In this document: positions 25,822 to 37,300 of the stretch, in pieces
How the letters are laid out: every line of letters starts with the position of its first letter
How positions within the stretch are numbered: position 1 is the first letter of the stretch
NCBI GenBank assembly: GCA_044228435.1
Contig: JBGAUW010000014.1
Span: 73,486 to 137,485 of the forward strand
DNA: 64,000 bases
Source of the DNA: Bog-950 sp044228435
GTDB taxonomy: Bacteria; Bacteroidota; Bacteroidia; Chitinophagales; LD1
Reading direction: 5' to 3'
Translations under genes and position numbers: made by a program
The notes under the pieces: model-generated
The model's database searches: none
Told to the model about the DNA's origin: nothing
Seen by the model: only the letters and a program-made list of their open reading frames with translations

Positions 25822-26601
25822 ATGGCTTTCGAATTTATAAAGGTAAACCCGCAGCACCAGAAGTTTATTGCGCTTATTGAATTAAACAGGCCTAAAGAGT
25901 TGAATGCACTTAGCCGCTCGCTAATGTTAGAAATACGCGATGCATTGCGCGAACTGGATGAAGATGATAATGTGCGCGTAATAATATTGACCGGTGGACA
26001 AAAAGTATTTGCAGCCGGTGCCGATATTAAGCAAATGGCTACAGCCGGTGCTATTGATATGCTGAACATAGACCAGTTTAGCACCTGGGATCAGATAAAG
26101 AAAACCCGCAAGCCCATTATTGCTGCCGTTAGCGGATTTGCATTGGGCGGCGGCTGCGAACTGGCCATGACCTGCGATATGATAATAGCCAGCGATACCG
26201 CAAAATTTGGTCAGCCCGAAATTAAACTGGGCACTATGCCCGGTGCCGGGGGCACCCAACGGCTTACCCGGGCCGTAGGTAAAGTAATGGCCATGGAACT
26301 GGTGCTTACCGGTAAATTTATTTCGGCCGAAGAAGCTTTAGAGGCAGGTTTAATTAACCGCATAGTGCCGGCCGAACTGCTGTTAGATGAAACGCTTAAA
26401 CTGGCGCAGGAAATTGCCAAACAATCGCCGGTAGCTATAAAGCTGGCTAAAGAGGCCGTTAATAACGCATTTAATTCTACCTTAGATGAAGGCCTGGTGT
26501 TTGAGCGAAAGAATTTCTACCTCACTTTTGCTTCGGAAGACCAGAAAGAAGGTATGGCTGCGTTTGTAGAAAAACGCACGCCCGATTTTAAAGGCAAATA
26601 A
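25822..26601 (+). CDS. Enoyl-CoA hydratase (crotonase family)
   Basis: A 259-residue crotonase-fold protein, the usual length for a short-chain enoyl-CoA hydratase. The oxyanion-hole motifs are FAAGADIKQM (residues 63-72) and GFALGGGCELAM. Both catalytic glutamates of true hydratases are present and spaced 20 apart: E113 in GGGCELA and E133 in GQPEIKLG. Thus it should hydrate trans-2-enoyl-CoA, in beta-oxidation or butyrate-type metabolism, rather than act as an isomerase. The ending CDS is followed after two bases by an unknown secreted-protein frame, so these two genes may be co-transcribed. Confidence 0.9.
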   Translation: MAFEFIKVNPQHQKFIALIELNRPKELNALSRSLMLEIRDALRELDEDDNVRVIILTGGQKVFAAGADIKQMATAGAIDMLNIDQFSTWDQIKKTRKPIIAAVSGFALGGGCELAMTCDMIIASDTAKFGQPEIKLGTMPGAGGTQRLTRAVGKVMAMELVLTGKFISAEEALEAGLINRIVPAELLLDETLKLAQEIAKQSPVAIKLAKEAVNNAFNSTLDEGLVFERKNFYLTFASEDQKEGMAAFVEKRTPDFKGK

Positions 26602-26639
26602 AAATGCAGGAAGCGAAAACCGAAAGCAATGCACTTAAA

Positions 26640-27515
26640 ATGATAAAACACATTTCAGTTTGCTTTCTGTTTTTAATAACCGGCATACCCATTTTTGCCC
26701 AGCAGCAAATTGGCATTAAAACCCTTTCGCTACAAAGCACTACCTATAACGAGGTTACCTGCCTTGCCGTTAAATTTAATGCTACCTTAAAATACTCGCT
26801 TAATAATTTATTGCAACAGGGCGACAGCAGCTGCGATAAATACATTGTAGAGGTAAAGCTAAAAACCGATAATTTTATAAGCACCACCAAGGGCTACGGC
26901 ACTTACCAAACCGATAAAGGGTTTGTAAAAAACACCTACATGCTTTTACTATCCAACGATGTGCGGGAGTTTGACAACCTTACCATTTATATACCTATGG
27001 CGGCGCTGGATATACCGGAAGGGGAAAGCACTTTAACCCCTGCATTTACAGTAACCGACAAGCGCAAACGTGAAATTGCGAAAGACATAGCAGGCGAACC
27101 TTTTAAAATAACCGTGCCGCAAAAAATTAAGCTTCATGTAATGGTAAAGGATATTACCGTGGCCGAAACCGATGCCCGCGGCGAATTGTGGGACTACTTT
27201 TTTGCCGATACGGCAGCGGCCAGACCGGAAGTATGCTGGAGTATTTTGTTGGCCCAGAAAAAAATAAATGGCTCGCCTTATACCAAGGATAGTTACACCT
27301 ATAAAGATGAAGAAGGTAAGGATGCGGTGGAGTTTACCATTAGCAAAAACGATATTTTTTACCTGAATACCTATGATTATGATATGATGAGTTTTAGCGA
27401 TGAAATAGGCAGCCTGCGTATAGACATGAACGAAATGGAACGTTTTAGCGGCAGCAATTTTACCTCGCGCTTTGGTAAGGTGGTTAAAATCAACTTTACC
27501 ATTACTATACTTTAG
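26640..27515 (+). CDS. Secreted protein of unknown function
   Basis: I chose the ATG of MIKHISVCFLFLITGIPIFAQ as start because it opens a signal peptide; an in-frame ATG 36 bases upstream adds a charged tail. The product is 291 residues. The mature part appears to have two beta-rich halves (about 20-150 and 160-290), the second beginning with KIKLHVMVKDITVAETDARGELWDYFF and containing CWSILLAQKK. It resembles two tandem C2-like or Ig-like sandwiches, but this is only an impression. No family is recognised. It lies directly after the enoyl-CoA hydratase gene. Confidence 0.65.
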   Translation: MIKHISVCFLFLITGIPIFAQQQIGIKTLSLQSTTYNEVTCLAVKFNATLKYSLNNLLQQGDSSCDKYIVEVKLKTDNFISTTKGYGTYQTDKGFVKNTYMLLLSNDVREFDNLTIYIPMAALDIPEGESTLTPAFTVTDKRKREIAKDIAGEPFKITVPQKIKLHVMVKDITVAETDARGELWDYFFADTAAARPEVCWSILLAQKKINGSPYTKDSYTYKDEEGKDAVEFTISKNDIFYLNTYDYDMMSFSDEIGSLRIDMNEMERFSGSNFTSRFGKVVKINFTITIL

Positions 27516-27543
27516 GGAGCGCCTACAAAAGCAAATAGCATTT

Positions 27544-27643
27544 AACCGCAAAGGGCGCTAAGAGAAAAACCGCGCAAAGAATCGCGAAGAAAATGCGTAA
27601 TTCGTTGCGGTTCTTCGCGAAAACCTCTGCGACCTTTGAGGTT
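27544..27643. repeat. Palindromic intergenic repeat (CGCAAAGG type)
   Basis: A region of about 100 bases forms a long imperfect dyad. The outer arms are AACCGCAAAGGGCGC (from 27544) and the complement of AACCTCAAAGGTCGC (ending 27643). The inner arms TCGCGAAGAA (27582-27591) and TTCTTCGCGA (27611-27620) pair perfectly. It lies between the secreted-protein gene and the glycosyltransferase gene. Such CGCAAAGG-type palindromes occur as dispersed repeats in Bacteroidota genomes. Confidence 0.6.
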
Positions 27644-27731
27644 ACATGTATTGCCGATTACTAAATGTTGCAAAGGGCAACTTCATTATCTATTATAATC
27701 TTTTATTTTAGCCCCCTTACAATTTAAGCCC

Positions 27732-28415
27732 TTGAAACTTTCAGTTATAATGCCGGTGTTTAACGAGCGCAAAACAATTCGCGAAATAATTGCGAAGGTA
27801 TTGGCCGTGCCTATTGATAAAGAACTGGTAATAGTAGACGACGCCAGCACCGATGGCACCCGAGAAATTTTGAAAGAATACGAGGGGCAGCCTAATATTA
27901 AAGTATACTACCACGAAAAGAATAAGGGCAAAAGCGGCGCTATTAAAACGGGCATACCCCATACAACCGGCGAAATTATTAGCATACAGGATGGCGACCT
28001 GGAAACGGACCCGAACGATTTTGTAGCCCTGACTGAACCAATTAAAAGCGGCGAAGCCAGTGTGGTATATGGTTCGCGCTATTTACAGCCTAAAGAAGAG
28101 AGCCTTTACTTTGCTTATAAATTCGGCGCCCGGTTTTTGAGCGTGGTGGTGAACATTATGTATGGCCAAAACATTACCGATGAGGCCACTTGTTATAAGG
28201 TTTTCCGTGCTGATATTTTAAAGAAAATACCCCTGCAATACGACCGCTTTGAATTTTGCCCCGAGGTAACCGCCAAGGTTAGCAAAATGGGCTATAAGAT
28301 AAAGGAGTTGCCTATGCACTATTACCCCCGCAGTTTTGATGAGGGTAAAAAAATGAACTGGCGCGATGGGGTTAAGGCCCTGTGGGTTTTAGTAAAGTTT
28401 AGATTTGTGAGTTGA
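27732..28415 (+). CDS. Glycosyltransferase family 2 (DPM1/DPG synthase-like)
   Basis: A 227-residue GT-A fold glycosyltransferase. The start is a TTG codon. The nucleotide-binding signature is VIVDDASTDGT with D36 and D37, and the metal-binding DxD-like motif is D87-G-D89 in IQDGDLETDP. Features such as GSRYL and the ELPMHYYPRSFDEGKKMNWRDG ending fit the dolichol/polyprenyl-phosphate sugar transferase group. It probably makes polyprenyl-phosphate-mannose or -glucose at the inner face of the membrane. That activated sugar could be used by the polytopic GT-C-like protein two genes downstream. Confidence 0.88.
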   Translation: MKLSVIMPVFNERKTIREIIAKVLAVPIDKELVIVDDASTDGTREILKEYEGQPNIKVYYHEKNKGKSGAIKTGIPHTTGEIISIQDGDLETDPNDFVALTEPIKSGEASVVYGSRYLQPKEESLYFAYKFGARFLSVVVNIMYGQNITDEATCYKVFRADILKKIPLQYDRFEFCPEVTAKVSKMGYKIKELPMHYYPRSFDEGKKMNWRDGVKALWVLVKFRFVS

Positions 28416-28500
28416 GCAGATTTAGTCACAAGAAGATAGACATCAAAGAGAACAATAAAGAACCATTAGTAATTAGTAATTAATAAACTTGTAATTACCC

Positions 28501-29271
28501 TTGGCAAAGCAACAACAACCCAAACAGCCTGCGGCTGCTGCTAAAAAAAACACCCCTGCTAATACTGGTGGCGACGCGTTTACTTATCTGTGGCGCAACC
28601 TGCTTATAGTAGCGGTATTGGGTCTTATCTTTCTTATTATATACAAAGCCAACGAAAGCCCGGCAAAAATGCAGGAGCTTTATGGCGAATACCAACAGCT
28701 TAGCCAAACAAGAGGCAACGAAGCCCGAATAAGCGAAATACAACGCGAGTTTACCGAACTGCAGGCAGATACCGGCTTTTTCAAAAAAACCATCCGCAAA
28801 TACACCAACGGCTACTACTGGGCTACACACGATGTGGCTATGGGCAGCCTAAAGCAGATTAACGACATAAACGAAAAAATAGAAAGCGGGCAAATGAAAC
28901 CGCTTACCTACGAAGATAAAATGGGGTATAAAGTGGGGCTTTATCCGCTTATTACATATGTAAAACAAAATACGCCGGAGAATGCCGTTATTTTATTGCC
29001 CCTGGGCGACTCGGTGTTAAGTAATACCGGTAAATGGAACTTTGTTTACGATCCCGATTGGATGGAGTATTTTTTATATCCGCGTTTATGCCTGGCCCGC
29101 GGCCGCGAAAAAGAATACCCGGCTTTGGCGAACCGCGTAACGCACGTATTAATTGTACAGGGCAAAGGCTACGATTTATTAAAATACGATGTGCCGCTAG
29201 ACCAGCGCCCATCGGAAGCCATTATGCCTATTGATCACCCACCGGCACCACCCGCTCAACCAAAACAATAA
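28501..29271 (+). CDS. Membrane-anchored protein of unknown function in glycan operon
   Basis: A 256-residue protein from a TTG start. A Lys/Gln/Ala/Pro-rich cytoplasmic tail (about 1-28) precedes one membrane segment (about 33-50, LLIVAVLGLIFLIIY). The rest is probably periplasmic, including a charged helical stretch (about 55-90) and ENAVILLPLGDSVL, then YFLYPR. The stretch resembles the periplasmic part of membrane glycosyltransferases that mention deposits of a sugar residue density, but no family is recognised. The stop overlaps the ATG of the next gene (TAATG), so translation is coupled. It lies between a GT2 gene and a polytopic gene, so a role in the same glycan pathway is likely. Confidence 0.7.
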   Translation: MAKQQQPKQPAAAAKKNTPANTGGDAFTYLWRNLLIVAVLGLIFLIIYKANESPAKMQELYGEYQQLSQTRGNEARISEIQREFTELQADTGFFKKTIRKYTNGYYWATHDVAMGSLKQINDINEKIESGQMKPLTYEDKMGYKVGLYPLITYVKQNTPENAVILLPLGDSVLSNTGKWNFVYDPDWMEYFLYPRLCLARGREKEYPALANRVTHVLIVQGKGYDLLKYDVPLDQRPSEAIMPIDHPPAPPAQPKQ

Positions 29272-30671
29272 TGCTGACTATAGGAATCATACTCTGCTAC
29301 TTATTGGGCTTATCGCTGCTACTGGCTATTAGCCGCAAATTTTCGCTTGCCGAAATGGTGGGTTACTCGTTTTTAATTGGCATGGGGTTAGAGACCGTGT
29401 TTCTATTTTTGTTAGATATAGTGGGTGTGCGCTACTCGCAAGGGGTGCTTATTGGATTGAATGTGTTTGGCATTGTGGCGGTATGCGGTGCCAACTACAA
29501 AGGCCTTTTACAGCTAAAAGATGAATTTAAAGCCCCGGCCTTTAGCCTTAAAGATATTAACCTGGTAGCTGTTTTTCTGTTTTGCCTGATGGGCTATCTG
29601 TTTTATGCCATTACGGTAAAAAACCTTTTCTGGCCATCTACTGAGCACGATACCATAGGCAGCTTTGATAAGCTGGGCCGTATAATGGCTATAGAGGGCA
29701 AACTTAAAATAAGCCTGTTCCAATATAACCTGGAAGGTGCCGGTGGGCTTTACCCGCCGCTATACCATGGCAGCTTTGCCTATGTTTACATATTTGGGGC
29801 CGAGACAGCTAAAATAACCACTACCCTGTTTTTCCTTTCGTTGCTTACAACATTTTATAGCGCTGTGAAAAATTATACGGGCAGTACCGCTGCAGCTTTG
29901 GCCACTTTTATATTAATGATAACGCCCGAAATGTTTTCGCATGCGGCATTATCGTTAGGCAACCTGCCTACTACCGCATACGTTTGTGCCGGCGGTTTGG
30001 CAACTATTACCTGGCTTGAAAAGCGCGATACCAAATACTTTTGGCTGGGCGCCATTATGATGGCCGGTGTAATATGGATACGCAGCGATACGATTGTGTT
30101 TATAGCCGCTGCGCTTTTACTGGTAGGCATAGACTTTTTAAAAACCAAAGACTGGAAAAAGACAATCCTTTATGGTGCCATTGTAGTATCGCCGTTTGTT
30201 ATCTGGAACCTGTACATGAAAATGAAACTGCAATTAGTGCAGGCCAATAAATTCGATTTGGGTTTGGGCTTTAACAGCGAACGCCTGGATGCTGTGGGCG
30301 GCTATGTAAAGGTATTTTTATTTGGCGGACAAGAAGGCCGGGTAGATGGCGGACAGCTGTTTGGAGTGGTATTTATCCTTTTCTTTATATTACTGCTAAT
30401 TAACCTCATCAGTATTTATAAAGTTGGTTTTAAGGCTGCCATTTTGAGAAATATGAATGCCCTGCTATTCTTTTTTGTGTCACTTGGCCTATACTTTTTA
30501 GTATTCTATTTTATAGATGTAAAAGTGCAAAACGCTCCTATCAATTCCCTTATGGAAAGCTCGTTTAAGCGCGGTATGTTCTTTTTTATACCGGTAGCAG
30601 TATTTTACACCTTTACCAGCAATGCATCTGCATGGGCGTTTGGTAAGTTAGAGGCGTTTAGAAGAGGGTAG
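29271..30671 (+). CDS. Polytopic membrane protein, GT-C glycosyltransferase-like
   Basis: A 466-residue integral membrane protein with about 12 hydrophobic segments. The large first outer loop contains STEHDTIGSFDKLGR (near residue 122), with acidic residues after the third or fourth segment, as in GT-C enzymes that use polyprenyl-phosphate sugars. No exact family name can be given. With the GT2 protein that could make the lipid-linked sugar, and the anchored protein coded in overlap, a sugar-transfer step on a surface glycan or glycoprotein is likely. The ATG overlaps the upstream stop codon by one base. Confidence 0.72.
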   Translation: MLTIGIILCYLLGLSLLLAISRKFSLAEMVGYSFLIGMGLETVFLFLLDIVGVRYSQGVLIGLNVFGIVAVCGANYKGLLQLKDEFKAPAFSLKDINLVAVFLFCLMGYLFYAITVKNLFWPSTEHDTIGSFDKLGRIMAIEGKLKISLFQYNLEGAGGLYPPLYHGSFAYVYIFGAETAKITTTLFFLSLLTTFYSAVKNYTGSTAAALATFILMITPEMFSHAALSLGNLPTTAYVCAGGLATITWLEKRDTKYFWLGAIMMAGVIWIRSDTIVFIAAALLLVGIDFLKTKDWKKTILYGAIVVSPFVIWNLYMKMKLQLVQANKFDLGLGFNSERLDAVGGYVKVFLFGGQEGRVDGGQLFGVVFILFFILLLINLISIYKVGFKAAILRNMNALLFFFVSLGLYFLVFYFIDVKVQNAPINSLMESSFKRGMFFFIPVAVFYTFTSNASAWAFGKLEAFRRG

Positions 30672-30706
30672 ATTTATGCCCTTAACTATAGCTCACCGAG
30701 CTGATC

Positions 30707-31015
30707 TTATAAAACATTGTAAAGAATGATGATTACAGTTATTGCCAAAAAAGGAGCAATTACTATTCCTACGCATTTTAAATAGTAATAACGATTTTGT
30801 CCTTCTGCAAAGGCAGCTTTAATAAGTAACACAATACTGTAAACCAATGCTACAAAAAACGTTAGCATAACAAATGCACCGTTTGCTGTACCGCAGGAAT
30901 GAGGATATGCAGCACCTTTAGAGCTAAGAAATTTAATAAGTAGAGCCCACCACAGCAAATATACCGCTATGGAACATTTAGAAAAGGTATGTTTTTGGAA
31001 TATTGCGGTTAACAT
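30707..31015 (-). CDS. Small membrane protein of unknown function
   Basis: A 102-residue frame from an ATG at 31013-31015 with three hydrophobic segments: about 15-30 (SIAVYLLWWALLIKFL), about 46-67 (GAFVMLTFFVALVYSIVLLI) and about 82-101 (CVGIVIAPFLAITVIIILY). It is a likely small inner-membrane protein. No family is recognised. It converges on the GT operon (stop at 30671), with 35 bases between. Confidence 0.6.
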   Translation of the reverse strand: MLTAIFQKHTFSKCSIAVYLLWWALLIKFLSSKGAAYPHSCGTANGAFVMLTFFVALVYSIVLLIKAAFAEGQNRYYYLKCVGIVIAPFLAITVIIILYNVL

Positions 31016-31381
31016 ATAATTGAACAGGCGCTGGTAAATTTAACCACTCTAAGATTCCAACGCTAATTGCCTCAAACTTATTTTAACTTTCTACAAGTTT
31101 ATACTTGACTTATCTTGTTAAACGCCATATATTATCGCAGCGCTACGTGTTTTTTAGGTAAAGGTTTCATTAATTTTTAAACATTTTCATCTTATTTTAA
31201 GCAATCTATGAATCAAAAAACATTGAAAACCAAGGAAGTACCGCCAGACAACCGTATTTATATTCAATTTAACACTACAATGTTTTTCTTGTAAAAATTC
31301 GTTTTTGTCATTTTCTGTCCATACTGTTGTGGCCCGAATTATTCTATACACACTAATTATTTGTTGACTTAAACTATCATT
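31016..31381. other. Intergenic leader region of the giant adhesin gene
   Basis: This 366-base AT-rich stretch separates the small membrane gene from the adhesin gene. It contains no supported gene. It should hold divergent promoters, but no exact TAnnTTTG match was found near the adhesin ATG. Confidence 0.45.
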
Positions 31382-34300
31382 ATGGTACACACCGACCCAA
31401 AAACCCAACCATCTGGAAGAACACCTTCTGCAGGCTTGGCGCTCAGAATGGTCATTCCTTTTTTGGTCTTATTCTGTTGTCTTTTTCAAACCGCAAACGC
31501 AACCCACTTCCGCTACGGAACTGTAAACTGGAGCCGTGCTAATAGCAGCACCAACACAGTAACCTTTAGCCTTAACCAGGTGTGGCGCACCAGTTTTGGC
31601 TGGGGCACTACCATTACCCCCGGTGCTGTAGTTCAGCCGGGCACATTCTCATTTGGCGATGGTAGCAGCGTTACCCTTTCGCTTACGGTAACTTCGGTTA
31701 ACGTTAGCGAAGATTGGTTTTCGGGCACCGCCACCATTACTCACACCTATCCATCGGCGGGTTCATACACTGCCGATTTTAGCAACTGCTGCCGTTTGAG
31801 CAATCTTCAAAATAACTTTGATGAGAACTTTAGAACGGAAACCCAGGTAGTGCTAAATAACAGTGATAACGCCAGCCCGGTTTCAACGCTTCCTCCAATT
31901 GTGTTTTTACCACCGGCTACTGTAGCTGCTACCTTCCAGGTGCCTGCCATTGATCCGGACGGCGACCCTTACACCTTTTCGCTTTCAAACTCAGCTCAAC
32001 AAGGCGGCGCAGCCTTAACCCAGCCTTCGGGTTTTTCAATTTCATCTACCGGTCTTGCCACACTTAATACCGTGGGTAAAACGGTTGGCCAAATCTATAA
32101 TGCTTCGGTGCGTGTAACCGATAGCAAAGGCGCTGCTACCACGGTTGATTTTATTATGAAAATTGCCAACCAGGTAAGTGCACCATATTTCGACTATACC
32201 GATGTTCCGCCACCACTTACCCCACTTAACAATACAACTTTCTACATCCAACCCGGCCAAACACTTACCTTTAATGTAACCGGCCGCGATAACGACTTAT
32301 TGGATGTGGTAACGGTATTAAGTTCATCACTTCCATCGGGCTCGGTGCTTGCCGCACAAACCGGCACTAACCCGGCGCAACGCGTATTTACCTGGACCCC
32401 GACTATCAATCAGTTGGGCACTTACATTTTATCGTTCGACTTAATTGACGGCCAGGGTACACATGCCGTTAGCCCAACTTATGTAAACATTGTAGTAAGC
32501 ACTAACCCGTTATTTGATGTAGGCCCTACGCCTCCAAATAATTCGACTGCCTGTATTAAACCGGGAACAAAATATTTTGCCTCTATTCAGGCACACTCGC
32601 CCGATACGGCTTTAACGGTTACAATAACAGCAACCTCTATACCTTCTAACGCGCACTTTAGCCCAAACCCAACCGACCCGGCAAATATTACTTTAGGCGA
32701 ACTTAACTGGGCACCTACAGTAGCCAACTGGGGGCCAAACAATATGACTTTTACGGCTACCGATGCTTTGGGTAATACGGCTACGCACACTTATAACCTA
32801 ACAGTAAATACCCCACCGGTGTTTACAAGCACACAAGGCAATACAACCATTACAGTAGGCCAGTTATTTACCTATGTAGTTTCGGCTACTGATGTAGATA
32901 TTCCTTACGGCGACCAATTAGAAATTCATGATGTTACCCTACCTTCGTGGTTAACCTATACCGATAACGGCGATGGTACATACACCCTTAGCGGTACACC
33001 AACTGCAGCTGACCTGGGCGCGCACCAGGTGCACCTGGAGGCTGAAGATATTTACCACCACTGCTACGCTCCTACTGAACAGATATTTACTATTACTGTA
33101 ATAGCTAATCCGCTGGTAATTGATATACAAACTATAAGCACCTGTGCCAATACAAATAACGGCGCAGTAAGTGTGGCCGTTACAAATGGTACCGCCCCTT
33201 ATAGCTACCGTTGGAGCAGCTCGGGCACCGGCGCTACCGATGTAAGCGCACAAACCGGCAGCAGCATAACCGGCCTTGCACCCGGCACTTACAGTGTAAC
33301 GATTACCGATGATGCAGGTATACAAGGTACCGCTTCAGCAACCGTTACCAGCACCCTTTCAACCTTTGCGGTTAGCCCTAATGTAGCTATTTGCCCGGGT
33401 GGAAGCGCAACACTTAGCGCCAGCGGAGCTGACATTTATAGCTGGAGCACCGGCGAAACTACGGCCGATATTACCGTAAGCCCTACCACTACCACCGTAT
33501 ATACGGTTACCGGGTATGTGAATAGCGGCAACCTGGTTACCAACGGCGATTTTTCGGCAGGTAACACCGGCTTTACAAGTGATTATGTATATGTAAGCCC
33601 TACAGATAATGCAGCTACACCTTTATCGGGTGGAACGCATACCGGCTTAGTGCCTGAAGGTGTATATGCGGTGGATGGCAATGCCCACGATTACCACCCT
33701 GCATTTGATGGCTTAGACCATACAACCGGCAGCGGCAGCTTTTTTATGATTACCAATGGCTCGGGAACACCGAATACCGAAGTTTGGAGCCAAACGGTAA
33801 ACAACATTTTACCAAATACAACTTATTACTTCTCTACCTGGGTTACTTCGGTTAACCCCGATAGCCCCGCAGAGCTTAACTTCTCTATAAATGGCCAGCC
33901 ACTGGGCACTACCTTCTTTGCACCGGCGGGTGTAACCGGAACCTGGGTTCAGTTCTATCAAACATGGAACTCAGGCTCTAGCACCAGCGCAGATATTGCT
34001 ATTGTAAACCAAAATGTAACCCTTGGTGGTAACGATTTTGGTTTAGATGATATATCGTTTACCACTGTTTGCCCCGATACCCGCACTGTAACCGCTACAA
34101 TAAGCCCCGTGCCAACTGTAAATGCAGGACCTGACCAAATAATTTGTCCGGGAGCCTCTGCAACCCTACATGTTTCTGGTACAAAAGGCGATAGATTTTT
34201 ATGGAGCACCGGCGATACTACTCAAACCGTTATTGTAACGCCTGGAACCACAACAACTTACACCGTAACCCTGACTAATGCACTGGATTGCGCAGGCTCT

Positions 34301-37300
34301 GATGAGGTTACTGTTACTGTTGGCGATACTACCGCGCCTACAGCTATATGCAAAAATATAATCGTGCAACTTGTTGGCGGAACAGCCACCGTTACCGGTG
34401 CTGATATTGATAACGGAAGCAGCGATAACTGCGCTGGCAGCCCAACGCTTTCAGCGTCTCCTGCAACTTTCTCGTGTGCCAATGTTGGACCTAATACTGT
34501 TACCCTAACCGTAACTGATGCTGCGGGCAATTCATCTACCTGCCAGGCAATAGTAACCGTTGAGGATGGCGAAGCACCTACTGCACTTTGCAAAAACGTA
34601 ACTGTACAATTAGATGCTAACGGCGAAGCTACTGTATCGGCCGAGCAAGTAGATAATGGAAGCGCAGATGGCTGCGGCCCCGTTAGACTCTCTGTTTCAC
34701 CATCTACATTCAGCTGCTTTAACGTAGGCCCTAACCAGGTAACCTTAACCGTTTACGATAACAGTGGCAACAGCGCAAGCTGCACTGCTACTGTAACTGT
34801 AGAAGATACTATAGCACCTAATGCCGTTTGCCAAAATATAACCGTGCAATTAGATGCTAATGGACAGGCCACTATTAGCGCTTCGCAACTTGATAGCGAA
34901 AGCGGCGATGTATGTGGTGTAGCATCTGTAACCGCATCAGATACTTCTTTCGATTGCTCTAACATAGGTGATAACCGCGTAACACTTACTGTTACCGATA
35001 ACCATGGAAACAGCTCTACCTGCACCGCAGTAGTAACTGTAGAAGACCACATAGCACCAACCGCCATTTGCCAAAATGCAACGGTGCAATTAGATGCGAA
35101 TGGTGTTGCTTCGGTTACCGCAGCACAAATTGATAACGGAAGTTCAGACGCTTGCGGAATTGCTTCGCTTAGCGTTTCACCTTCTACTTTCAATTGTTCT
35201 AATGTAGGCCCTAACACAGTTACCTTAACCGTAACTGATAACAATGGAAACACTTCTACCTGCACTGCTACAGTAACTGTTCAGGGCCTTGTGGCACCTG
35301 CCGCTGTTTGCCAAAACGTAACGGTGCAATTAGATGCTAACGGCGAGGCTACCATTACAGCAGCGCAAATTGATAACGGAAGCTCTTCTGCCTGTGGCAT
35401 TGCTTCATTATCCGTTTCTCCTTCCACATTTAGCTGTAACAACGTTGGGCCTAACCAGGTTACCTTAACTGTTACCGATAATAACGGCAACACAGCTACC
35501 TGTACTGCTACTGTAACTGTAGAAGATACCACAGCGCCTAACGCAGTTTGCCAAAACATAACTGTGCAATTAGATGCTAACGGCCAGGCTACTATTACTG
35601 CTTCGCAAATTGATGGCGAAAGCGGCGATGTATGTGGTGTAGCATTTGTAACTGCATCAGATACTTCTTTTGATTGCTCTAACATAGGTGATAACCGCGT
35701 AACACTTACCGTTACCGATAACCATGGAAACAGTTCTACCTGCACCGCAGTAGTAACTGTAGAAGACCACGTAGCACCAACCGCCGTTTGCCAAAATGTA
35801 ACGGTGCAGTTAGATGCCAACGGCAACGCCTCGGTTACGGCAGCCCAAATTGATAACGGAAGTTCAGACGCCTGCGGAATTGCGTCGCTTAGCGTTTCGC
35901 CTTCTAACTTTACATGCGCTAATGTAGGCGCCAACACCGTTACCTTGACGGTAACCGATAATAACGGAAACACCTCTACCTGCAATGCTACCGTAACAGT
36001 AGCAGGCACTGTAACGCCTACTGCCATTTGCCAAAATGTTACTGTTTACTTAGATGGTAACGGCCAGGCAACTGTAACAGCTGCACAGGTTGATAACGGT
36101 AGCAGTGCACTTTGCGGTGTAGCTTCTATTTCGGTTTCACCTTCTACTTTCAACTGCTCTAATGTAGGCCCTAACCTGGTTACTTTAACTGTTACCGACA
36201 ACAACGGCAACACAGCTACCTGCACCGCAACTGTAACGGTAGAAGACAACACGGCCCCTATACTTGGCCCATGCCCTGCCGATGTAACCATAACTGCACT
36301 TACCAATAACTGCTTTAACAACCACGCGTGGACCAAACCATTATACAGCGAAAACTGTAGTGGTGCTACACTTAGTGTAACAGCCAGCGACCCTACTGTA
36401 ATTATATTCGATTTTGGCAGCACTTACTTTGCCAGTTTCCCGGTAGGAACTACTACTGTAACACAAACCGTAACTGATGCACATGGCAACAGCGATGACT
36501 GCTCGTTTACTGTAACTGTGGTTGACCGTCAGAATCCAATCATTACCGGCTGCCCTGCTAACATTACTGTTAATGCAAGCGCTACCCAGTGCAGCGGCCA
36601 GGCCTTCTGGAACCAACCAACCGCTAGCGATAACTGCCCGGGTGTAAGCTTAACAGGCTCTTCAGTATCAGGCGATGTGTTCCCACTTGGAACTACTACT
36701 GTAACATATACCGCTACTGATGCACATGGCAATAGCAGCCCAGCCTGCTCGTTTACTGTTACCGTGCGCGATGCAAGCGGCCCTCAGGCAATTTGTAAAG
36801 CCGCTACGGTTGACTTAAATGCCAATGGCACTGCCAGCATTACTGCTGCACAGGTTGATAACGGCAGCTTTGATAACTGCAGCGCAGTTACGCTTAGCGT
36901 ATCTCCTTCTACCTTTACCTGCGCTAACGTAGGCGCTAACAACGTAACCCTTACTGCTACCGATGCAAACGGCAATACTGCTACCTGCACCGCTATAGTA
37001 ACAGTGCGCGATGTAACACCACCTACCGCTATTTGTAAAAACATTACTGTTGCATTAAACCAAAACGGAACAGTTTCGGTTACTGCTGCACAAATAAACA
37101 ATGGCAGCTACGACAACTGCGGTGTTGTAACATTAAGCGCACCTGCCTGCAACTTTACCTGCGCCAATGTAGGCCCTAACAATGTAACCCTTACTGTTCG
37201 CGATGCTTCGGGCAATACATCTACCTGCACAGCGGTAGTAACTGTAACCGGAGGAAACACTGCAACTACTGTAAGCTGTAAAAACATTACAGTTGCCCTT

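Noticed and set aside
31187..31408. 73-codon minus-strand frame before the adhesin
   Set aside because: It overlaps the adhesin start, has no recognisable domain, and the AT-rich gap gives such frames by chance.
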